DNA of 15,093 nt, from the NCBI GenBank assembly GCA_025331435.1, contig JAIWNI010000263.1:1-15093 (forward strand). Reading direction: 5' to 3'. Under the pieces are notes generated by a model that was not told the origin of the DNA, made no database searches, and worked only from the letters and a program-made list of their open reading frames with translations. This DNA comes from Choanephora cucurbitarum. Lineage: Eukaryota > Mucoromycota > Mucoromycetes > Mucorales > Choanephoraceae. The translations under genes were made by a program, and so were the position numbers. Below are positions 1-5,823 of this stretch, in pieces (the stretch's first letter is position 1; every line of letters begins with the position of its first letter).

Positions 1-56
1 AAAAATATACGTTTACTACTATGTTAAACACCCACTGATGAGTCGATAATATACAG

Positions 57-437
57 CAGACGTTAGTGATTTCAACTCAAAAACACGATGATTCGAAAGA
101 AGTAACAGCTTCACACCACACAAGCTTTGGAAAGCAGAAAGAAAAGACTTTTTTAACAAATAAAAGAAACAGTTATAAATTCTACAGGTTTAGAGTGATT
201 TGGGTTGACAAGCCGTTGCATGAGGACACATTTGGAGTAATCACCAACACAAAAATTGCTTTCAGTACTGACAAGTACCACAGACCAACTCTTTTGCTTG
301 CGATTGAACAGAATTTCTATACATGTGTTGATTATGAGGTAAGTGAGGTTATTGAGACAGAAATCGGCAAGATTCTCTGTGGAATGAACGACATCACGTA
401 TGGAATTACTGGATATGTACTTGGGAACCATTGTTAA
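57..437 (+). CDS. 3'-terminal exon of an unrecognised protein-coding gene (5' part outside window)
   Basis: An open frame runs to a TAA at 435-437 and encodes about 126 residues from base 57. There is no convincing ATG near its start. Instead the sequence before it looks like the end of an intron: a TACTAC/CACTGATG branch-like stretch, then ATACAG at 51-56. I therefore read this as a last exon whose upstream exons lie left of the window; 57 is the proposed first exon base and 42 is the limit of the open frame. The product is soluble-looking, with a Lys/Arg-rich N-terminal third and a mixed aromatic/aliphatic core (motifs RFRVIWVDKP, DTFGVITNTKIAFSTD, YGITGYVLGNHC). I recognise no domain. An AATAAA lies four bases after the stop. 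The opposite strand also has an open frame here (153-470), but it lacks splice or poly(A) support. Confidence 0.45.
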   Translation, partial: QTLVISTQKHDDSKEVTASHHTSFGKQKEKTFLTNKRNSYKFYRFRVIWVDKPLHEDTFGVITNTKIAFSTDKYHRPTLLLAIEQNFYTCVDYEVSEVIETEIGKILCGMNDITYGITGYVLGNHC

Positions 438-461
438 TGCAATAAAAAGAATGTTATTGCA
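438..461. terminator. Poly(A)-signal hairpin directly after the stop codon
   Basis: TGCAATAA (438-445) and TTATTGCA (454-461) form a perfect 8-bp inverted repeat around an 8-nt loop. The AATAAA at 441-446 lies mostly in the left arm, so this is a candidate 3'-end processing element for the exon ending at 437. It could also serve a minus-strand transcript, since the complement carries AATAA in the other arm. Confidence 0.35.
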
Positions 462-952
462 CCAAAACATGATTTGCGTATTTGCTTGTGTTTAGTTGGA
501 CGTTTAACGAAGAGAACGAGTGTGTACATGTATGGAGAGGGTGTGCGATAGAGGGATTTGGCTGAAAATAGTTGTCATTGAGTAGTGATATAGTTGAAGG
601 GTTTTGTTGTTACTTTTAGTGATCAAATGTGTTGTAAAAGGACTTATTTGAGTGCGTAAATGTGGATATAGTTCAGTTTTCACTGAATGTAGCTCTATAT
701 GCTCTTCACTATTTGGTTATTTTCTGCATCTGGTGTTTTTACTTGAGGTTTCATCTTTAAAAATATATTTTTTGGTTTTTTCAAAATATTTTGTTACATA
801 TCATTTTTAAGATATTTTTTTTTCAAAGTACTTTGTTACATGTTATTCTTTCTTTAAAGAGTCGTTACATGTTAAATTCTAAAGTCCATCATTTTTTTCT
901 TCATGACATTTTGAACTCCTCAGCTTGAGAAAAATAAAATGGCAGCAAAATG
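462..952. other. AT-rich non-coding stretch with a TTGTTACAT repeat
   Basis: No supported gene. The word TTGTTACAT occurs at 791-799 and 833-841, and CGTTACATGTTA at 863-874, each preceded by a T-rich run with TTCAAA or TTTAAA. This looks like a decayed tandem repeat with a unit of roughly 30-42 bp. Confidence 0.3.
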
Positions 953-1013
953 TCAAGCAGTGATTTTTTCCACTGCTAAAAATTTCAAACTGCGAAAATC
1001 CTTCAAGCAGTGA
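953..1013. repeat. CACTGCT/AGCAGTG cluster, possible CACTA-type element termini
   Basis: TCAAGCAGTGA occurs twice in direct orientation (953-963 and 1003-1013). Between the copies, at 971-977, lies CACTGCT, which pairs with AGCAGTG at 956-962 (8-nt spacer) and with AGCAGTG at 1006-1012. CACTG is the kind of terminal sequence seen in CACTA/Plavaka elements. CACTGCTAAAA recurs at 13397, at the same side of the second repeat unit, which supports reading 971 as the left end of copy 1. No target-site duplication was identified. Confidence 0.35.
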
Positions 1014-1149
1014 AAATGTACTTGAAATTAGAAATGGTCATTAAACAATGAATATACATCCAAATTTAAATTTTCAAAATGTTTCTGGCACCTGAAAGTA
1101 TCCTCTACAAATCTATCAAAAAAAAAGCAAACTCACATATAAAATAAAA

Positions 1150-1480
1150 AAGTTGGCAATTTCATCCGGGAGGGGTAAGCCCTCCCGTATACGTGTCCGG
1201 TACGGGAGCGAGCCGTTAGGTGTAGTGGCAGCACGTCAGGAAAAAAATTGGCAGAATCTTGGTAGAATCTGCCAAATTTATCAAGATTCTGCCAATGGAT
1301 GTCGAGGTCGGAGATTGCCACGAAACTGCAAATGTCAGGCACCGGCGGATTCTGAAAGGATTCTGACACTTTTTTATGCAGATGAAAAATGTCTGTCGCC
1401 ATTGGAGATCACCTGTCAACTGTCAAAAATTAATAGCAGGATCTGCCGTATTCTGCCATGATTCTGACACTATTTCACTG
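1150..1480. repeat. Subterminal motif array, repeat unit copy 1
   Basis: A cluster of short related words in both orientations: TTGGCAGAATCTTG (1248-1261), GTAGAATCTGCC, CAAGATTCTGCC, ATTCTGACAC (twice), CTGTCAACTGTCAA, GATCTGCCGTATTCTGCCATG. TTGGCAGAATCTTG pairs perfectly with CAAGATTCTGCCAA (1282-1295), a 14-bp inverted repeat with a 20-nt spacer. Arrays of short motifs inside the termini are typical transposase-binding regions of CACTA-like elements. The array at 13400-13745 holds the same kind of words. Confidence 0.45.
1167..1187. repeat. GC-rich hairpin inside the copy 1 array
   Basis: CGGGAGGG (1167-1174), loop GTAAG, CCCTCCCG (1180-1187) is a perfect 8-bp stem. A second pair, CCCGTA (1184-1189) and TACGGG (1200-1205), overlaps it, so two alternative stems are possible. 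This GC-rich patch stands out from AT-rich surroundings and has no counterpart in copy 2. Confidence 0.45.
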
Positions 1481-1580
1481 TCTGTCTCCATGCTATCCTT
1501 TACTTTTATTCGTTGTTTTTGTATAGATTTTCGATCTCTCTTGCCTTTTTGGATCATTTGAATTTCATCGGCGCTTTGCT

Positions 1581-1868
1581 TGATACATCTCATAGGTTCA
1601 TTGACGTTACATTATTACACAATTATTGAAATACACTTCTTTGCAATTCGACCTTAGTTTAAAAAAGTATGCTTTATTTAGATCACTCCCCCTTCCTTCT
1701 TGGGACATCGCCCTTTAGAACACTGATGGTTAAAAATAGCTTAAATGACGCGATTGAATATTGGCTTATTCGTTTATTTTATTGGTTTATTTTATTGGTT
1801 TATTTACAAAAAAATACTACTGTATATAATCCAAATGCTACCACGATCTGTTGATCTATTGGTGCAAA
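1581..1868. repeat. Conserved block of the directly repeated unit, copy 1
   Basis: This block matches 13839-14111 in the same orientation, close to 88% identity by eye over the first 100 bases. Shared landmarks are TGATACATCTCATAGG, CGTTACATTATTACACA, TTGAAATACACTTCTTT, TTGGGACATCGCCCTTTAGA, TGGTTAAAAATAGCTTAAAT and ATGCTACCACGATCT. Copy 1 has an extra ~15-bp tandem duplication of a TTTATTTTATTGGTT unit near 1773-1803. On the minus strand the TTTATT words read as AATAAA, so this may be the 3' UTR of the exon at 1907-2038. Confidence 0.75.
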
Positions 1869-1906
1869 TTTTTTTGATAATACCAGGATCCCCTTCCGTT
1901 ACTTAC

Positions 1907-2038
1907 CTTTACTCGCTTCGTCTTCAGCCACTTTTTTGACGCCTGTACTGGAAATGCCAATGGGGGCTTTGTTTTTACGCTTGCGCTTTGAGATCTTGAG
2001 CAGGATGCAGTAGAAGCCTCGAAACAGTACAGTTTCGC
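1907..2038 (-). CDS. Candidate coding exon of an unrecognised gene in repeat copy 1
   Basis: On the minus strand this 132-bp segment is bounded by an acceptor (CTGTATTCAG ending at 2039) and a donor (GTAAGTAACGG starting at 1906). It is open in one frame, whose end reads APIGISSTGVKKVAEDEASK. The equivalent exon of copy 2 (14153-14291) is bounded the same way and ends LFGTLKTGFDRVAEGAANK. Alignable protein ends (G...V AE.A.K) at conserved splice sites suggest a real gene family rather than chance. A basic run SKRKRKNK precedes the conserved end. Upstream exons probably lie in 2060-2530 but could not be joined with confidence, and start and stop are not located. The copies differ by one base in phase at the donor, so at least one may be a pseudogene. 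No function recognised. Confidence 0.35.
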
Positions 2039-2769
2039 CTGAATACAGAAAAACCGTCATTTGCAGGGCTTAGCAGGCAGCGAAAGAAAAAAGCCTAGGC
2101 ACCTATTAGTAAGATAGATAATGATGTTAGAAACAAATGACAAAAAAACCAGTATGACTATTACCTTTGTAATCATTATACATCCATTACAGAACAAGGA
2201 AAAAGCCCAAAGACCTCAGCAACTATATAAAAAAGGTGTTAGCGAAAAGAATTTTTTTTTCAAAAGAAGCAACTTACCCTAACACATAATGACAACTCAG
2301 TGTGGCAGCAAAGGCGTGTCTACAGGCTACATTACCAGACAGGCAACCCCTATAATATTTAAAAGCGTTATTAAGACTATGATGATGAAAATAAAAAGAA
2401 AGTAATAGAACTACCTTAAGACAAGCACCAATAGTAGTGATAGCTTTCAGTTATTGCCTATTTAAAATCAAGTCCAGAGTGTTTGCGTAAGTATAAGTAT
2501 TTCTATAATACAAATTACTTACCATGAACCAGTAGAAAGCTAAAGGAAAGAGAAAAAGGAAAAAAAAAGTACAAAGCGACGCGAGTAAAATTTTTATTGG
2601 TATTTTACTTGCAGTCGATCTATACTCAGCTCACGTACCTTGAATATTTCAAACCAAAATGATCAGACAGCTAAATATAGCACAAGTATATAAATGAAAG
2701 ATTCTAGTGACAATGCAATAACTCTACCTTACCCTTATTGTTATATACTCTTTCAAAATTACTTGCAAT
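2039..2769 (-). other. Probable upstream exons/introns of the copy 1 gene, then a divergent intergenic region
   Basis: The minus strand has several good splice signals: an acceptor ending TTACTAATAG near 2110, donors GTAAGT read from CTTACC near 2275 and 2520, and a weaker GTAGTT near 2412. The part around 2415-2490 resembles 14680-14750 (shared words ACACCAAT/GCACCAAT, TTCAGTTATT, CTATTTAAAA). I could not assemble one continuous reading frame. From about 2600 to 2769 the sequence probably holds the plus-strand gene's 5' flank; no clear TATA box is seen. Confidence 0.3.
2581..2612. repeat. Imperfect hairpin between divergent genes
   Basis: GCGAGTAAAAT (2581-2591) and ATTTTACTTGC (2602-2612) form an 11-bp stem with one mismatch and a 10-nt loop, about 160 bp upstream of the ATG at 2770. 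Confidence 0.4.
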
Positions 2770-3914
2770 ATGTTCAACAGAAACATTCCTGAAGTACAAG
2801 CCAGCAGTGCTCCTCGTCGTCAACATCCTGAATACCGTGGAAACTCTCTTACTGCCGACCAACGCAGAATTAGACAGCTTGAGGCAAATCTTGGCAGGGT
2901 TGAAGCAGCTCAACAAAAGAGTGACGAGCTTATTAGCCGACTCGTTAAAGAGAATGAAGAGCTTAAGGCCATGTTTGCTAATAGGTCTCAAGATTCTGAC
3001 CGCTATGGCTTTCCTGGTTCTAATGAAGAATTGGACGGATTCAGAGTAAGTGATGATAAACATAAGTTAAGCATATCTTTACTCACGTATTTCTTACAGA
3101 AAACCATCATTGACTGTGAAGAGAACGCACTTGCAGGACAAGGTTGGGATCTGGGAGAGTCTCTTATGAAAGGAAAGACAAACCAGCTGCATGTGAAGGC
3201 AATCACCAACTTGTTTCTTGTGCATGAAGACTTACAGAACATTTTGAGAAGACACAGATGGATGGAGTCAAGTATCAAGAAATATGTTCAATCTGTGTTG
3301 CATAATCGACTCAAATACCTCAAACAAGCTGACAAGGATGCAAAGAGATCAGATTTTGACAGAGCACGCATCATCAGTCGCAAGAATGCCTGTAATCGCA
3401 AGAACAAGGTGAGTTATTATTAACTTCACAATCATGCCCAATTTATTCTGAAGACTTACCACATGTAATTAGGTATTGAAGAAAAGACTCGCCACGTTCA
3501 TCAAGCATAAGGCCATTTTCACCAGCGATTCGATGACAAATGGTGAAACTCGTGCTGCCTATGGTACTGAAGCAGAATGTAATGCTATTCTTGTCAGCGA
3601 AATGATGTCTGATCAAGAAGAAGAGCTTGATGCGGAGAACAAGCCCGTTCCTGTTAGACTGGCGCCTACCTATAGAAGCATCAGAGTAAGTATAAAGTAG
3701 CTGCATACACATATGAAAGACGTCTAATACGTTACGATAGTGTGAAACCTTTTTGGATGAGTTGGATGACTTGCGTTACGCTGACAATAGAAAAAGAAAT
3801 GGCCGCTTCGTTGCTACCTATGTTGGTCATAGAAGATACGTTGAGCGTAGAGGTCTCCAGTCCAAAGTATTTCAGAGCATGCCATCTTGGAGCTTGGATA
3901 CTGAAAATTTGTAA
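2770..3914 (+). CDS. Four-exon gene for a 323-aa coiled-coil protein of unknown function
   Basis: Proposed exons are 2770-3045, 3100-3408, 3473-3685 and 3741-3914, stop TAA at 3912-3914. The three introns (54, 64 and 55 nt) have GTAAGT or GTGAGT donors and CAG/TAG acceptors, and all are phase 0, so the frame is kept at every junction. The protein has a polar, Arg-rich N-terminus, then a heptad pattern from about Leu37 to Phe69 (L37, L41, V44, I55, L58, N62, L65, F69) with Asn at an a position, as in a short leucine-zipper-like coiled coil. Next come a central helical Lys-rich part, an acidic stretch around residues 216-228 (SDQEEELDAEN) and a basic tail (NRKRNGRF...RRYVERRG) ending SMPSWSLDTENL. 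I recognise no named domain. It resembles lineage-specific Mucoromycota proteins I cannot name. A DNA- or transposon-related role is only a guess. Intron 1 is in frame and stop-free, so an 18-residue longer isoform is possible. Confidence 0.72.
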
Positions 3915-3930
3915 TATATTTTTTTTGCAC

Positions 3931-3953
3931 AATAAAGTTGCTTTTTTTTTATT
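3931..3953. terminator. Overlapping poly(A) signals of two convergent genes
   Basis: AATAAA at 3931-3936 serves the plus-strand gene ending at 3914. On the minus strand an AATAAA read from TTTATT (3948-3953) overlaps the stop codon at 3952-3954. Only 37 bp separate the two stops, so the 3' UTRs almost certainly overlap. Confidence 0.55.
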
Positions 3954-4737
3954 ATATGATGCGTCTTGGGAAATCTGCTGTAACGATAATGTTTGTAAAA
4001 GGTGTTTTTTGTAAATGAATGGGTGTGTGAAATTTCTGAACGGGCATGATCGAGTAAGATCCCTTCTTTTCGTTTTCCTCTCTGAATGGTCGCATGAAGT
4101 CATCAGTGAGCTTGTCATGTGTTTCTTTACCTTTGCGAGGGCTTTTGAACCACTCGACAAAAGCAAAGTAATGATCCAATTCTTCGTTTGATCCGTATTT
4201 TGAAACAAATTGAACTTTGTGTCTAAAGAAGTACTGGACTTCACCTGCTCGTAAATGCTCCTCATAATGATCCATATCAACACCATCCAAGTCGTCTGAA
4301 TCAGTGTCGTTGCATCTATATGCATTGAATGCTAGCATAGTATCATCTCCACATAGCTTGGACTTGTAGACATAACCCAGTACGCTGATTTGCTTGAATT
4401 TTTCAACATAGTTGAGTACACTGACTGGATCTGCGTATTGCCTTTCGTAGTATAACTTCAGGCATTTGAAATCTTCATTACTTAAACGTGTACCGCTTCT
4501 TCTGTCCCATGATATTTCGACATATCCGCTTTCGGAGAGACGCTCGAAACCTATGGGGTTGCCGTTGATTTCCGAAAAGTTTATAAGTGTGATAAGTGAA
4601 AAAGGTTCGGTGATAACAATAGCAACGCTCTCGAAAGACGAAGCTTTCTTCTCTACATGTTCGATAATATCGTCTGTCTCGATGTCATTAGCCAAGCGAG
4701 CCAATTTCTTCATAAAACTTCTAGCTTTGTCATCCAT
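3952..4737 (-). CDS. C-terminal module of a Tnp2-type (CACTA/EnSpm) transposase, 261 aa, probably a displaced gene fragment
   Basis: Intact 261-codon ORF from ATG at 4737. Segments that, from memory of fungal Tnp2 transposases, match the region after the catalytic part are: LSNEDFKCLKLYYERQY (85-101), an ISVLGYVYKSK stretch (117-127), AGEVQYFFRHKVQF (164-177), DHYFAFVEWFKSP (188-200) and SIMPVQKFHTPI (229-240). The segment between residues 145 and 160 is strongly acidic. It lacks every catalytic motif, so it cannot be a transposase on its own. The minus-strand Tnp2 pseudogene at 9507-11936 lacks exactly such a C-terminus; together they would give about 1,000 residues, a usual family length. 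The frame stays open upstream of 4737 as far as about 4985 without another ATG, so this ATG may not be a true start. An alternative is a separately expressed accessory protein. Confidence 0.55.
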   Translation of the reverse strand: MDDKARSFMKKLARLANDIETDDIIEHVEKKASSFESVAIVITEPFSLITLINFSEINGNPIGFERLSESGYVEISWDRRSGTRLSNEDFKCLKLYYERQYADPVSVLNYVEKFKQISVLGYVYKSKLCGDDTMLAFNAYRCNDTDSDDLDGVDMDHYEEHLRAGEVQYFFRHKVQFVSKYGSNEELDHYFAFVEWFKSPRKGKETHDKLTDDFMRPFREENEKKGSYSIMPVQKFHTPIHLQKTPFTNIIVTADFPRRII

Positions 4738-4756
4738 TTTGAAAATAAAAAATTTG

Positions 4757-4840
4757 CTAATCGGTTTGAATATTAAAAGTGAGAAAAGGAGAAAAAGGAT
4801 AAAAAGGATAAAAAAGGATTTCAGGCACTTACACCACCAT
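4757..4840 (-). other. Candidate intron and short upstream exon of the Tnp2 C-terminal fragment; contains A-rich tandem repeats
   Basis: On the minus strand GTAAGT (4832-4827) and an acceptor TTAG ending at 4757 would define a 76-nt intron. The downstream bases 4756-4738 stay in frame with the ATG at 4737, and the exon side would be ATGGTGGT (4840-4833), joined in phase. This may be a micro-exon or, more likely, the end of a larger exon whose remainder was lost. The interior carries imperfect AAAAAGGAT repeats (about 4785-4820). Unproven. Confidence 0.25.
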
Positions 4841-4880
4841 TGAAATTTTTTGGAATACCGACGAATTTGTCGGAGTGCCT
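4823..4880. repeat. Nested inverted repeats
   Basis: AGGCACT (4823-4829) pairs with AGTGCCT (4874-4880). Just inside the right arm is a second small hairpin, CCGAC-GAATTT-GTCGG (4858-4873). Either could mark an element boundary, but no matching inverted copy was found near 9500. Confidence 0.3.
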
Positions 4881-4928
4881 TATAACGCCTTTTTTGGACG
4901 AGGGGGGTCTGTGGAGTTTCTTTTCGAC

Positions 4929-4963
4929 GGGGGGTGATGGGGGTGATGGGGGGTAGTGGGGGG
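4929..4963 (+). promoter_or_regulatory. Strong G-quadruplex motif (i-motif on the complement)
   Basis: Four G-runs of 6, 5, 6 and 6 bases are separated by three 4-nt loops (TGAT, TGAT, TAGT). This meets the usual G3+ N1-7 rule with a wide margin. It lies about 190 bp upstream of the minus-strand ATG at 4737 and 860 bp upstream of the plus-strand transposase ATG at 5824. A regulatory role is inferred, not shown. Confidence 0.7.
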
Positions 4964-5065
4964 TAATCGATTGAATTAAAATCTCAGATACAAAAATGGG
5001 TTTTAAATAAAAATAGGTTTCAAATAAAATTATTTTATTGGATTAAAAAATGCTAGCTAGCTTGC

Positions 5066-5293
5066 CTGCTATTAGGTCATGCTTGGCTATTGTTAGGCTG
5101 TGGTCACTATTGCTAGGCTCGAAATACTAGGCCCCAGTAATTCAGCCTTTGGAGGACTGTAGGCAAACTCAAGGCTTTCTGGAAACCTCTGCTTTCCTAC
5201 AGTCCTCCAAAGGCTGAATTACTGGGGCCTAGTATTTCGAGCCTAGCAATAGTGACCACAGCCTAACAATAACCAAGCATGACCTAATAGCAG
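5066..5293. repeat. Near-perfect 98-bp inverted repeat (long hairpin) with 32-bp spacer
   Basis: The left arm 5066-5163 and right arm 5196-5293 are reverse complements with a single C/T mismatch (in GCTTGGCTATT versus GCTTGGTTATT). The spacer is 5164-5195. The arms start CTGCTATTAGG and meet the spacer with GGACTGTAGG. They are rich in CTAGGC/GCCTAG words and have higher GC than their surroundings. The near identity means recent formation or ongoing arm correction. It resembles a foldback/MITE-like palindrome or a dsRNA-forming hairpin; there is no reading frame across it. Confidence 0.9.
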
Positions 5294-5823
5294 AAAAGTA
5301 TGAACAAACTACAAAAACATAGTAAGCGTATACTATGTCAACAAAAAAGCGATTAGTTAAAACGAATAGTCAACTACAATTTGCACTTACCTTCAAAGCG
5401 TTATCCATATAATAACGTTAGCAGCTTGCTATAGTAAAAAAGAGATTAATTAGTGTTATACGTCTTTGAAAAGAAACCATTGTGATGACTTACTGTATCA
5501 TAAAAAAACGTTTGAGGCATCCTTCTAAATAATTGTGATTAATAGAAAGCAAGAGAATAGTTCTTTTGTACGTTACTTGTATCTCAAAAGTAGCCAGAGG
5601 CTATATATACATTAGTGCACACAGCATTGTTGTGATGGGATTCCACTACATAAAAAAAAAAGGTTTACAAGAAAAATAAAATTAAATATTTTCTAAGTCT
5701 TGAAACTCATAAAATGTTAGTCACTTGAGCCAAAAAGGCAATATGATATGCATTTCATCGTTGTCAAATTTAATTTACCCCTTCTTTCCCATTTATTTCA
5801 ATTGTTCTAATAAGAAAATAAAA
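5294..5823. other. 5' flank of the Plavaka-like transposase gene
   Basis: AT-rich, no supported gene. It contains a small hairpin, ACATAGTA (5317-5324) with TACTATGT (5331-5338). The minus strand has donor-like GTAAGT words (complement of 5387-5393 and near 5490), so minus-strand exons cannot be excluded, but no frame joins them. The plus-strand frame of the transposase is open from 5725 and has an earlier ATG at 5743; translation from there would add a short hydrophobic stretch. Confidence 0.35.

Noticed and set aside
953..1013. CRISPR-like repeat
   Set aside because: Only two short direct copies with an inverted copy between; eukaryotic context, no array.
1218..1240. tRNA-like A box (TGTAGTGGCAGCACG) suggesting a tRNA or SINE
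   Set aside because: No B-box-like GGTTCGANNCC at a suitable distance and no acceptor stem.
1153..1461. Overlapping plus and minus ORFs of about 60-100 codons in the motif array
   Set aside because: They lie in inverted-repeat non-coding sequence, open on both strands because the words are self-complementary; no protein-like composition or splice support.
3732..4325. 197-codon minus-strand ORF
   Set aside because: Overlaps the better supported 261-aa ORF in another frame and antisense to exon 4 of the coiled-coil gene; no recognisable motifs.
4466..4843. 125-codon plus-strand ORF
   Set aside because: Antisense shadow of the Tnp2 C-terminal ORF; its end is Lys/Arg-rich from the A-rich repeats.
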